Assembly: GCF_014287795.1 (NCBI RefSeq)
Contig: NZ_JACOON010000003.1
Span: 124,001 to 188,000 of the forward strand
Reading direction: 5' to 3'
DNA: 64,000 nt
Source of the DNA: Christensenella tenuis
GTDB lineage: Bacteria; Bacillota; Clostridia; Christensenellales; Christensenellaceae
The notes under the pieces were generated by a model. The model had not been told where the DNA came from. It searched no databases and saw only the letters and a program-made list of their open reading frames with translations. How positions within the stretch are numbered: the first letter of the stretch is position 1; every line of letters begins with the position of its first letter. This document shows positions 52,443 to 61,036 of this stretch, in pieces. The position numbers and the translations under genes are program-made.

Positions 52443-52835
52443 TTACTTTCCGTATTTCCTAAAAGCACTGGTGATTGCCTGCTGCGGCATATTCTCATCC
52501 AGCTTTTCCGGAATGTCCTGTGCATTCAGGTGATTGCCGCCCTTCTCCCGAATCACAAGCAGTCGTACCGCCTCGATCAGCTTTGCCGGCTCCACGCCGC
52601 GCGGGCAACGCTCCATACATGCAAAACAGGAAAGGCATTGCCACAGGGATTCCGACTTCATCAGCGGTTCGATATTACCCTTTTTGACCATTGAAACAAA
52701 CTGGTGCGGATGGTATTCCATCTCATCGTAAGCCGGGCATGTCCCCGAACATTTCCCGCACGTCATACACTTTCCGGGATCGACGCCGCTCATCCGCAGC
52801 ACCAGTTCCTTGCGTTCCTTTTGTGCATCCGTCAC
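52443..52835 (-). CDS. hdrC: Heterodisulfide-reductase-like subunit C (HdrC)
   Basis: 130 residues. Two 4Fe-4S motifs, CMTCGKCSGTCPAY (near 23-36) and CLSCFACMERCPRG (near 67-80), are spaced as in HdrC, which wires HdrA to HdrB. It begins inside the last codons of hdrB (four-base ATGA overlap), so the two are translationally coupled. A short helical C-terminus follows. It is followed by a repeat-filled gap before hdrA. Confidence 0.92.
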   Translation of the reverse strand: MTDAQKERKELVLRMSGVDPGKCMTCGKCSGTCPAYDEMEYHPHQFVSMVKKGNIEPLMKSESLWQCLSCFACMERCPRGVEPAKLIEAVRLLVIREKGGNHLNAQDIPEKLDENMPQQAITSAFRKYGK

Positions 52836-53632
52836 TGCGCCTCGCCCCCTTCCTTAAGACCCAGCGCCTCCGCGAGCAGTTCCGTGAAATAATAGACCGA
52901 AACGCCCGTTTCCCCGTTGTTTTCTTCTAAATTATATTTACACAGGGGGCACGCCGTCACAACGGCTTCCGCCCCGTGTTTGGCCGCCGAATTCAAAACC
53001 TTTTCGCTCATTTTTTTCGGCGCCTGCTTGTCTTCCACCACCACATATCCGCCGCAGCATTCATTGCGGTAAGGATACTTTACCGGAGTGGCTCCAATCG
53101 CCGCAATAAAATTTTCGATGATCGACGGATTCTCCGGGTTGTCAAACTGCATTTCTTTTGCGGGACGCAACAGCAGGCACCCGTAATAAGCCCCGATCTT
53201 CCTGCCTTTGAGCGGGTTTACCACATTCTTTTTCAGCTCGTCAAAACCTACGCGGTCGCGCAGCATTTCAAGATAATGCAGGACGCTTGCCTCTCCTGCA
53301 TATTCCTCGTCGAGCTCCAGATAACGGTTCACCTTCATGCGCATATCGTCATTGGATTTCATGTCTCCGTTTACACGTTTCAGCACATGGTGGCAAGCCG
53401 AGCACAGCGTAATAAGCTCGCTGTCCGCCGCTTTTGCGTCCGCCAGCGCACGCACCGCTGAAAGTTTTGTTGCAATTTCATCACTTGCCATCGGATAAAC
53501 CGCCCCGCAGCACTGCCACTCAGGCAGCTCGCAAAGTTCTACCCCAAGTGCCGCTGCAGATTCCCGCGCATATTGATCCAGGTCTTTGGCCTTTGTCTTT
53601 AAAGTACATCCCGGATAATAACTAAATCTCAT
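52832..53632 (-). CDS. hdrB: Heterodisulfide-reductase-like subunit B (HdrB)
   Basis: 266 residues with two CCG domains. YYPGC (near 5-9), EWQCCGAVYP and LCSACHH form the first. NECCGGY and ACPLCKYN (near 236-243) form the second. All Cys for the two non-cubane 4Fe-4S clusters of HdrB seem to be present, so disulfide or another two-electron chemistry is possible. ATG 53632 matches the usual N-terminus; an ATG eight codons upstream with AAAGGCGG is an alternative. It follows fumC by 95 bases. No heterodisulfide of coenzymes M and B is expected here, so the partner may be FrdAB. Confidence 0.9.
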   Translation of the reverse strand: MRFSYYPGCTLKTKAKDLDQYARESAAALGVELCELPEWQCCGAVYPMASDEIATKLSAVRALADAKAADSELITLCSACHHVLKRVNGDMKSNDDMRMKVNRYLELDEEYAGEASVLHYLEMLRDRVGFDELKKNVVNPLKGRKIGAYYGCLLLRPAKEMQFDNPENPSIIENFIAAIGATPVKYPYRNECCGGYVVVEDKQAPKKMSEKVLNSAAKHGAEAVVTACPLCKYNLEENNGETGVSVYYFTELLAEALGLKEGGEAQ

Positions 53633-53727
53633 GTTTCCAGTTGCCTCCACATTCATGCCGCCTTTTGTGCGGCTTTCCCTGATTCATACAGACCTGTTGC
53701 AGCCATAGCGGATAACAATACCGCCGG

Positions 53728-55092
53728 TCACACCATTTCTTCCGGATGGAATACCTCGTCAAACTTTTCGGGCGTAAGGAACCCAAGTTCCACACAGGCT
53801 TCTTTCAGCGAGATATTCTCTTTATATGCTTTCTTCGCCGTCTTGGCCGCATTGTCGTAGCCAATATACGGGTTGAGCGCCGTTACCAGCATCAGCGAAT
53901 TATGCAGGTTATGCGCCATTTTCTCCTTATTGGCCTGAATACCTGCAACACAGTTCTTGTTAAAGGACGCGATACCGTCCGCAAGAAGCCGCACGGATTG
54001 CAGGAAATTATAGATACACACCGGCATAAATACATTCAGTTCAAAGTTTCCCTGTGAAGCCGCCATCCCAACCGCCACATCGTTGGCCATCACCTGCACG
54101 GCAACCATCGTCATCGCTTCGCACTGGGTGGGGTTCACCTTGCCCGGCATAATAGAGCTTCCCGGTTCGTTCTCCGGAATAAAAATTTCTCCAAGACCAC
54201 AACGCGGGCCGCTTGCCAGCCAGCGTACATCGTTTGCAATTTTCATCATATTCGCAGCAAGCGCTTTAAGCGCGCCGTGCGCGAACACCAGGTCGTCCTT
54301 GGATGTAAGCGCATGGAACTTGTTTTCCGCCGTCACAAAATCTTTTCCCGTGAGCAGCCCTACCTGCTTTGCGATTTCTTCTGCGAACCCCTCGGGCGCG
54401 TTGAGGCCTGTACCCACTGCCGTGCCGCCAAGCGCAAGCTCTTTCAGACCGGGAAGCGCCACCTCCAGCATCGCCTTTGTTTTCTCGAGCATGTTGCGCC
54501 ATCCACTGATTTCCTGTGAAAACGCAACCGGCGTCGCATCCTGCAAATGGGTGCGGCCACTCTTCACGATGCCTTCGTTTTCCTTTTCAAGCCGCTTCAT
54601 CGTTTCAATGAGCGCATCCATCTGCGGCATCAATTTATCTTCGATCCCAAGCACTGCGGCAATGTGCATTGCCGTCGGGAACGTGTCATTTGAGCTTTGT
54701 GATTTATTTACATCGTCGTTCGGGTGCAGCAACTTTTCCCCTGCGATTTCATTCCCGCGGTTGGCGATCACTTCATTGGCATTCATATTGGACTGCGTGC
54801 CGCTGCCTGTCTGCCATACCACGAGCGGAAAATGATCGTTAAGCTCGCCTGCAATCACTTCATCACACGCCGCCGCAATCGCGTTTTTCTTTTCTCCGCT
54901 GATCTTGCCGAGATTGAAATTCGCAATCGCCGCCGCCTTTTTTAAAATTCCAAATGCATGCGTAATCTCGCGCGGCATCACCTCGCCGCCGATTTCAAAA
55001 TTCTGTAGGCTGCGCTGCGTCTGAGCCGCCCAATATTTATCCGCCGGGACTTTCATTTCCCCCATCGAATCCCGTTCGATACGATATTCCAT
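53728..55092 (-). CDS. fumC: Class II fumarate hydratase
   Basis: 454 residues, full length, iron-free fumarase; interconverts malate and fumarate. Signatures are GSGTQSNMNANEVI (near 95-108), SSNDTFPTAMH (near 131-141), the catalytic GRTHLQDATPV (near 178-188) and GSSIMPGKVNPTQCE (near 309-323). ATG 55092 follows CGGAGGAAAC, 14 bases after the dehydrogenase gene. With malate dehydrogenase upstream and fumarate reductase downstream it completes the reductive branch to succinate. Aspartase and argininosuccinate lyase share the fold, but GKVNPTQ fits fumarase. Confidence 0.93.
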   Translation of the reverse strand: MEYRIERDSMGEMKVPADKYWAAQTQRSLQNFEIGGEVMPREITHAFGILKKAAAIANFNLGKISGEKKNAIAAACDEVIAGELNDHFPLVVWQTGSGTQSNMNANEVIANRGNEIAGEKLLHPNDDVNKSQSSNDTFPTAMHIAAVLGIEDKLMPQMDALIETMKRLEKENEGIVKSGRTHLQDATPVAFSQEISGWRNMLEKTKAMLEVALPGLKELALGGTAVGTGLNAPEGFAEEIAKQVGLLTGKDFVTAENKFHALTSKDDLVFAHGALKALAANMMKIANDVRWLASGPRCGLGEIFIPENEPGSSIMPGKVNPTQCEAMTMVAVQVMANDVAVGMAASQGNFELNVFMPVCIYNFLQSVRLLADGIASFNKNCVAGIQANKEKMAHNLHNSLMLVTALNPYIGYDNAAKTAKKAYKENISLKEACVELGFLTPEKFDEVFHPEEMV

Positions 55093-55106
55093 ATAGTTTC
55101 CTCCGA

Positions 55107-56054
55107 TCAGATATTCACCTGTTTGATAACGTTCTTAAGAACATCCGCACTGTGCTGAAGCTTTTCGAGTTCCTGCTCCGTCATCGCGGGAAGCACGTTT
55201 CCGCAGATCCCCTGCGGCCCGAAAATGAACGGGATCGAGAGGCATACGTCATCGATGCCGTATTCCCCATGCAGCATAGAGGAAACCGTCATCACGCGGT
55301 TCGAGCTTCCAAACAGGCAGTCCACGATATGGCATACCGAAATGGCGATGGCATAGAAAGTCGCGCCTTTGCGCTCGATGATCTTGCCGCCCGACGTGCG
55401 GATATATTGCTCAATTTCTTCCGGATTAAGTTTTGCCTTAATACGGCCGGTGTAGTTAAACCCGCCTTTATCATCCAAAATCTCAACGCTGCCCACGCGC
55501 GCAGTGGACCATGGGACAAACGAGCTGTCCCCATGCTCGCCCATGACGTAAGCATGGATGCTCTTCTGGCTGATGCTGAGATACTCGGCAAGGCGCGAAC
55601 GCAGGCGCGCAGTATCGAGAATCGTTCCCGAACCAATGATCCTGTTCTCCGGCAGGCCGGATACTTTGCAGAACGTATAAGTAAGCACATCCACCGGATT
55701 GCTGACAAGGATATACATCGCGTTTGGCGCATGCTTTACAATCTCAGGTGCAATTTCGCGGATAACGTCCACATTTGTCTGTGCGAGGTCGATCCTGGAC
55801 TGCCCCGCTTTTCTCGGCATACCCGACGTAATAACAACAACGTCCGAGTCTTTCGCATCTTCATATGTGCCCGCATAAATTTGTATAGGCGAACAAAACG
55901 GCGTGCCCTGGCGGATATCCATCGCCTCTCCAAGAGCCTTTTCGGTATTGACGTCGATCATTACGATCTCGGAAGCGAGCCCGTTAACCGCCATCGTGTA
56001 CGTGATCGTGGAACCGACGCTTCCAGCGCCAATGATCGTTACTTTCCTGCTCAT
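55107..56054 (-). CDS. Malate dehydrogenase of the lactate-dehydrogenase-like type
   Basis: 315 residues. NAD-binding IIGAGSVGSTI (near 7-17), catalytic GEHGDS with His174, and Asp/Arg in the usual places. The backbone (KGATFYAIAISVCHIV) resembles L-lactate dehydrogenases. In the substrate loop GMPRKAGQSR the discriminating position is Arg81, as in malate dehydrogenases (PRKPG), and not Gln as in lactate dehydrogenases. Oxaloacetate is therefore the likelier substrate, in line with fumC next door. ATG 56054 follows AGGAGGATG. It is the first gene of the operon. Lactate activity cannot be excluded. Confidence 0.78.
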   Translation of the reverse strand: MSRKVTIIGAGSVGSTITYTMAVNGLASEIVMIDVNTEKALGEAMDIRQGTPFCSPIQIYAGTYEDAKDSDVVVITSGMPRKAGQSRIDLAQTNVDVIREIAPEIVKHAPNAMYILVSNPVDVLTYTFCKVSGLPENRIIGSGTILDTARLRSRLAEYLSISQKSIHAYVMGEHGDSSFVPWSTARVGSVEILDDKGGFNYTGRIKAKLNPEEIEQYIRTSGGKIIERKGATFYAIAISVCHIVDCLFGSSNRVMTVSSMLHGEYGIDDVCLSIPFIFGPQGICGNVLPAMTEQELEKLQHSADVLKNVIKQVNI

Positions 56055-56561
56055 TACTGCATCCTCCTAAATTTGTTGCGTTTGCAAACATAAAGGCTTA
56101 CGCCTTTTCATAACTTCCCTGTTCAAAAAAAGCAGGCATTCCGCGCCGCTCATAATCCGCGGTGCGTACGCCCTCTCTTTTTGACTGCGATACCTTTTCT
56201 GCATGCCGGATATCCCGGGACCACATAGAGCCCAAAGCGTCCTTTCCCCTCACGCTCCAGGCTACCTTCAAGCCACCCTGTTTGCCTCTTTGCAGTCATC
56301 CTATGGCACGCTCCCCATGCGTATCATGCACCAAAAACAAAGTTTGTGTATATTTTAACAAATTATAGCGTTCTTGTAAATACTTCCACACCTTAAAAGG
56401 CATAAAGTTCATGATTATTTAACGCGATATTGTCTTTTTTTTCACAATTTAACATTTTATACGTAACCAGGCTGCCCCTTATAACATGTTTTGGCTTTTC
56501 CCTCCCGGAATGCAAAACGGGGCTGTTTCACCCGACATGAGACAGCCCCCTTTTATTTTCG
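56055..56561. other. Intergenic region upstream of the mdh operon
   Basis: 507 bases without a supported gene. A minus-strand TATAAT near 56370 is a candidate -10 for the operon but has no good -35. The leader would then be about 300 bases. The etf terminator lies at its right-hand end in sequence order (56519-56556). No riboswitch class was recognised. Confidence 0.4.
56519..56556 (-). terminator. Terminator after etfA
   Basis: A 12-bp stem GGGGCTGTTTCA/TGAGACAGCCCC (one mismatch region) with a seven-base loop lies just after the etfA stop. The minus-strand T-run after it is short (TTTT), the plus-strand one longer. Confidence 0.6.
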
Positions 56562-57587
56562 TCAGGATTCGTTTTTCTCTGCGATAGCACGCTTCACCTG
56601 TTCGGTAAACGCAGGCAATATCTTCGTCACATCGCCCACGACACCATAATCCGCCACCTCAAAAATAGGCGCGTATTCATCCTTGTTGATTGCAATAATA
56701 AGATCGGAATCCTCCATGCCCGCAAGGTGCTGGATGGCTCCCGAAATACCGCATGCAATATAAAGATTCGGGCGAACCGTCTTTCCGGTCTGGCCGACCT
56801 GCCGGTCTTTCTCTACCCATCCCGCATCTACGCACGCGCGTGAAGAACTTACCGTAGCGCCATTGCCAAACGCTGCCGCGAGGTCTTCAAGTAACTGGAA
56901 ATTCTCCGGGCAGCCCATCCCGCGCCCACCGGATACGAGTACTTTCGCATCCTGGATATCCATTTTATCGCTTACTTTCTTTACAATATCCAGAATTTCC
57001 ACATTAAAGCTTTCCTCCGGAAGTTCCACCTTGTAATTTTCAACCTTCGCAGAAGATTCCCCGGCAGGATGGATGCGCTGCATCACACCCGGGCGGACAG
57101 TTGCCATTTGCGGCCGGAATTCCGGACAAATAATCGTCGCCATAATATTGCCGCCGAAGGCGGGACGCGTCATACGCAGGTTTTTGGTTTCCGGGTCAAC
57201 TTCAAGTCCTGTGCAGTCCGCCGTAAGGCCGGTATGTACGCGTGCCGATACGCGCGGCGCAAGGTCCCGCCCGATTGCCGTCGCGCCATAGAGCACGATT
57301 TCCGGCTTCTTCTCCTGGATAATTTGCGTAAGTACATGCGCATAGGGTTCCGTCATGTAAACCTTAAGTCCCGGATCATCCGCAAGGATCACATTGTCCG
57401 CGCCGTAGCGTCCAAGTTTTTTTGCCATATCCCCAATCTCCGAACCGAGGACGACCGCCGTCACTTCTGTTTCAAGGTCCTTGGCAAGCTCTTTTGCCTT
57501 GCCGACCAGTTCGAGCGACACGCCTGCGAGTTTATTGTCTTCCTGCTGTGCGAATACGAATACGCCCTTATAATCTTGTATATTCAT
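56562..57587 (-). CDS. etfA: Electron transfer flavoprotein alpha subunit
   Basis: 341 residues. The N-terminal domain is followed by the conserved FAD domain with SGGRGMGCPENF (near 218-229), VDAGW, RQVGQTGKTVRPNLYIACGISGA-type stretch (near 262-284) and AINKDEYAPIFEVADYG (near 300-316). ATG 57587 is used; its ribosome site is weak, suggesting coupling to etfB, which ends 17 bases upstream. With EtfB and the acyl-CoA dehydrogenase it passes electrons between NADH/ferredoxin and an enoyl-CoA; whether it bifurcates is not decidable by eye. Confidence 0.92.
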   Translation of the reverse strand: MNIQDYKGVFVFAQQEDNKLAGVSLELVGKAKELAKDLETEVTAVVLGSEIGDMAKKLGRYGADNVILADDPGLKVYMTEPYAHVLTQIIQEKKPEIVLYGATAIGRDLAPRVSARVHTGLTADCTGLEVDPETKNLRMTRPAFGGNIMATIICPEFRPQMATVRPGVMQRIHPAGESSAKVENYKVELPEESFNVEILDIVKKVSDKMDIQDAKVLVSGGRGMGCPENFQLLEDLAAAFGNGATVSSSRACVDAGWVEKDRQVGQTGKTVRPNLYIACGISGAIQHLAGMEDSDLIIAINKDEYAPIFEVADYGVVGDVTKILPAFTEQVKRAIAEKNES

Positions 57588-57604
57588 AGTATCACCACTT
57601 TCCG

Positions 57605-58387
57605 TCACAGTACGAATTTACTGCGGAGCGAGTCCATCAAAAATTCGACTGAATCCTGCACATCTGTGTTAACCACTGTTCCCGCCGCTTTAAGCGGTTT
57701 GGTGAACGATTTCCACACACGCGTAGGAGATCCTTTGAGGCCAATGTTCGAACGGTCTACATCGAGATCCTCAAGCGTCCAGATTTTGACTTCCTTTTCG
57801 TGATATGCATCCCAGATACCCATAGGGGTCATATACCGGGGTTCGTTCAATTCCGCAAGCGCCGTAATAAGGCACGGCATTTTTGCCTTGATGATATGAT
57901 AGCGGTCTTCATACTGCCGCTTTACGACAATGCTGTCTCCCTCGACCTTGATTTCTTCCGCATAACTGATGTTTGGGAGGTGGAGGTGCTCCGCGATCTG
58001 CGGTCCAACCTGCGCCGTATCCCCGTCAATTGCCTGGCGTCCCGTAATAATCAGATCGAAAGGCAGCTTCTTCACTGCCGAGGCAAGGGTAGAGGAAGTC
58101 GCCCATGTATCTGCCCCGCCAAATGCCCTGTCCGTAATCAGGATCGCTTCATCGGCGCCCATTGCAAGCGCTTCCCGCAGGGCAACGTCCGCCTGCGGAG
58201 GCCCCATGGAAATAACGCTGACCTTCGCACCTATGGAATCTTTTAATCTCAGGGCCGCTTCAAGGCCCGCTTTATCGTCCGGATTAATAATGGAGGGAAC
58301 GCCCTCTCGAATGAGCGTACCCGTTTTGGGATCGAGCTTTACCTCGTTCGTGTCCGGTACTTGTTTGATGCAAACAACTATATTCAC
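57605..58387 (-). CDS. etfB: Electron transfer flavoprotein beta subunit
   Basis: 260 residues. VVCIKQVPDTNEV (near 4-16), INPDDKAGLEAALRLKD, GPPQADVALREALAMGAD and GRQAIDGDTAQVGPQIAEHL (near 117-136) are diagnostic of EtfB. The AIDGDT segment binds the second nucleotide, FAD in bifurcating and AMP in ordinary Etf. The start is GTG 58387, eight bases after AGGAGGG. It follows the acyl-CoA dehydrogenase gene by 18 bases. Confidence 0.93.
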   Translation of the reverse strand: MNIVVCIKQVPDTNEVKLDPKTGTLIREGVPSIINPDDKAGLEAALRLKDSIGAKVSVISMGPPQADVALREALAMGADEAILITDRAFGGADTWATSSTLASAVKKLPFDLIITGRQAIDGDTAQVGPQIAEHLHLPNISYAEEIKVEGDSIVVKRQYEDRYHIIKAKMPCLITALAELNEPRYMTPMGIWDAYHEKEVKIWTLEDLDVDRSNIGLKGSPTRVWKSFTKPLKAAGTVVNTDVQDSVEFLMDSLRSKFVL

Positions 58388-58405
58388 TGTGTTATCCCTC
58401 CTGCT

Positions 58406-59545
58406 TTACTTCAAAACCGCGCCGGAGATGACCATGCGCTGCACCTCGCTGGTGCCTTCATAAATTTCGGTGATCTTTGCGTCACGCATCATGCGTTCCA
58501 CCGGATATTCCCGCGTGTAACCATAACCGCCCATCAATTGAACGCATTTCGTCGTCACTTCCATCGCCGTTTCCGCCGCAACGAGTTTCGCCGTCGCCGA
58601 CTCAACCGAAAAACGATCCATTGTGTCTTTGGCAATGGCCGCCCGGTAAACGAGAAGTTGGGCCGCATCAATGCGCGCTTTCAGGTCTGCGAGTACAAAC
58701 TGCGTATTCTGGAATTTAGAGAGCGGCTTGCCAAATTGCTTACGTTCTTTTACATAAGCCACCGTTTCATTAAACGCGCCTTCCGCAATGCCAAGCGCCT
58801 GCGCCGCAATACCGATGCGTCCGCCGTCGAGCGTTGCCATGGCGATTTTGAATCCCTGGCCTTCTTTGCCAAGCAGGTTTTCTTTGGGCACAATGCAGTT
58901 TTCCATGATAAGCTCTGCCGTCGCGCTCCCACGAATCCCCATTTTACGCTCTTTTTTGCCGACTGAAAAGCCCGGGAAATCCTTTTCAACGATGAATGCC
59001 GAAATGCCGTGGTTTCCCTTGGATTTATCCGTCATGGCAAAAATGATGTACGTATCCGCATATCCCGCATTTGTAATAAAGATCTTCGTACCGTTCAGCA
59101 CATAGTGATCGCCTTCCAGTACCGCTTTGGTTTGCTGGCCGGAAGCATCCGTCCCCGCACCGGCTTCGGTAAGGCCAAATGCGCCGATCTTTTCTCCCTT
59201 TGCAAGAGGCACGAGATATTTCTGCTTTTGTTCCTCAGTGCCAAATTGCTTGATGGGGTTTGAGCCAAGCGACGTATGCGCGGATACGATTACGCCTGTT
59301 GTCCCGCATACCTTGGAAAGCTCTTCCACGCACATAATATAGCTGAGCGTATCACAACCCTGTCCACCGTATTCTTTGGGGAAGGGTATGCCCAAAAAGC
59401 CATATTTCTTCATTTTTTCTACCGTCTCGACCGGGAAACGTTCTTCTTCGTCCAATTCCTCTGCGAGCGGCTTCACTTCATTTTCAGCAAAGTCCCGAAA
59501 CAGGGTCCTCAGCATCTGATGTTCCTTGCTTAATGTGAAATCCAT
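58406..59545 (-). CDS. Short-chain acyl-CoA dehydrogenase (butyryl-CoA dehydrogenase-like)
   Basis: 379 residues, full length. FGLTEAGAGTDASGQ (near 122-136) and the flavin-binding ITNAGYADTYIIFAMTD (near 156-172) are typical. The catalytic Glu lies in ITEIYEGTSEVQR (near 360-372), the position used by short-chain enzymes. ATG 59545 follows TAGGAGAAC. Its pairing with etfBA is the Bcd-EtfAB arrangement of butyrate-forming Clostridia, where crotonyl-CoA is reduced. Other butyrate genes (thl, hbd, crt) are not in the window. Confidence 0.9.
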   Translation of the reverse strand: MDFTLSKEHQMLRTLFRDFAENEVKPLAEELDEEERFPVETVEKMKKYGFLGIPFPKEYGGQGCDTLSYIMCVEELSKVCGTTGVIVSAHTSLGSNPIKQFGTEEQKQKYLVPLAKGEKIGAFGLTEAGAGTDASGQQTKAVLEGDHYVLNGTKIFITNAGYADTYIIFAMTDKSKGNHGISAFIVEKDFPGFSVGKKERKMGIRGSATAELIMENCIVPKENLLGKEGQGFKIAMATLDGGRIGIAAQALGIAEGAFNETVAYVKERKQFGKPLSKFQNTQFVLADLKARIDAAQLLVYRAAIAKDTMDRFSVESATAKLVAAETAMEVTTKCVQLMGGYGYTREYPVERMMRDAKITEIYEGTSEVQRMVISGAVLK

Positions 59546-59641
59546 ATCGTTCTCCTAATCGTTTTGATCCGGTTTTCACGCAGAATTCCGGATTCAGCGT
59601 ATACGGCGCGTGCACAGGGCACGGCTCATTATTCCTATTTC

Positions 59642-60904
59642 CTATTTGTTCCTGCGGTATGAGGATGCAATCCCCATTTCCCTGCGGTATTTCGCAACCG
59701 TCCGCCGGGCGATTTTCGCCCCCCTGTCCTGCAGGCGCTCCGTGATTGCGTTATCCGAAAGCCCCGGTTCCCGCGCAAGCATTTCCCGGATGCTCCTCCT
59801 GATATAATCTCCGCTTACGTTTTTTCCTCTCCCGGAAATGCTTCGGGAGAAGAAGCTTTTCAGCGGAAATATTCCATCTTCACACATCAGGTATTTCCCC
59901 GCGACAGCCCTGCTGACCGTGGACGGATGTACGTCGAGTTCCCTGGCAACGTCGGCCATTTTAAGAGGACAGAGCGGCTCTCCCACCAGAAAAAAGGCTT
60001 GTTGTACCAGTATAATTTTTTCCGCTACGCGGCGCAGCATCGTTTTCCACAGCTCCACGGATTGAACGATCCGCTTTGCCATGGCCCGGCGTTCCTGCAA
60101 ATAGGCCTTTGTTTCGCTGTCCAGATCGCAAAGCTCGTACGCGTCGTTGACAAACGGCCGGATAATTTTACGTTCGTCAAGAATGACGCGAAGCGCATCC
60201 CCCTCTTTTTCCACCAGGATTTCCGGATACACATATTGCGCCGCCTCTTCCTGTGGAATATTGGAAACGCCCGGCCTGAGTGAGCGAAGCAGCGCGCAGT
60301 ATGCACGGCTTTTTGCTGCCGGGATTCCCAGTGCCAGGGCAATGCCTGCATAGTCCCCCCGCGCAAGTTCCTCGAGGTAATCTCTGGCAATCCGGTAGGG
60401 CGCGTCTTCTTTTTCCCCCATACGTTCAAGTTGCAGACACAAGCACTCAGAAAGGCTGCGCGCCCCTACCCCCGCAGGATCCAACGACTGTACTGCGGCA
60501 AGCGCATGTTTTGCCTGTGTGCCATTCAACCCGCAAAGCCTTGCAATATCTGCAAGGGATTCTGTAAAATATCCCCGGGAATCGAGCGCGTCAATGATTT
60601 CTTTGGCCGCCCGAAGTTCCTCTTTTCCAAGCTTTTTGAGGTCAAGCTGTCCGAAAAGTTTTTCCGCGAGCGTTTCCGGCGCAGCCTTTTCATAGGATTC
60701 CCCATAATAGCCCGCCGCGCCCGGAAACAAATCCCGCTCCTGCCATTCCGGCTCCCGCGCTTCAAGAACAGGATTTTCAAGCGCCTGTTCCCGCACATAT
60801 TCATTCAACTCCCATGCGCTTTTCGAAAGCAGGAACAGCGCCTGCTGCATCTGCTGGGATGCAATCTGCGACTGGACCTGTTTCTGTTCAACCGAAAGCC
60901 GCAT
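59642..60904 (-). CDS. rpoN: RNA polymerase sigma-54 factor
   Basis: 420 residues. Region I is Gln-rich (VQSQIASQQMQQALFLL, near 10-26) for activator response. The core-binding region follows, then a helix-turn-helix (ARELDVHPSTVSRAVAGKYL, near 312-331) and the RpoN box ARRTVAKYR (near 400-408). The start ATG 60904 has a TAGGAT ribosome site. It is somewhat short (usual 430-490), mainly in region II. It lies upstream of the acyl-CoA dehydrogenase gene. No enhancer-binding activator and no clear -24/-12 promoter was found in the window. Confidence 0.93.
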   Translation of the reverse strand: MRLSVEQKQVQSQIASQQMQQALFLLSKSAWELNEYVREQALENPVLEAREPEWQERDLFPGAAGYYGESYEKAAPETLAEKLFGQLDLKKLGKEELRAAKEIIDALDSRGYFTESLADIARLCGLNGTQAKHALAAVQSLDPAGVGARSLSECLCLQLERMGEKEDAPYRIARDYLEELARGDYAGIALALGIPAAKSRAYCALLRSLRPGVSNIPQEEAAQYVYPEILVEKEGDALRVILDERKIIRPFVNDAYELCDLDSETKAYLQERRAMAKRIVQSVELWKTMLRRVAEKIILVQQAFFLVGEPLCPLKMADVARELDVHPSTVSRAVAGKYLMCEDGIFPLKSFFSRSISGRGKNVSGDYIRRSIREMLAREPGLSDNAITERLQDRGAKIARRTVAKYRREMGIASSYRRNK

Positions 60905-61036
60905 ATCCTACAGCGCTCCCCCCGGTCTTTTTGGGAAAACACCTGCCGGCATTCCGTTTGCTCCGCAAAAGAATCGCCGAACCACAACGGTTCCGCAGCC
61001 CACGGCCCGGCGTCCCTTGGTTTGAAAACACATTGT

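Noticed and set aside
51673..52533. A plus-strand frame encoding the same 39-residue stretch twice
   Set aside because: The protein repeat only reflects the 120-bp DNA repeat; there is no ribosome site, and the frame overlaps hdrA and hdrC in antisense.
59546..59641. Sigma-54 promoter before the acyl-CoA dehydrogenase gene
   Set aside because: No TGGCAC-N5-TTGCA match with the required GG and GC spacing was found on the minus strand.
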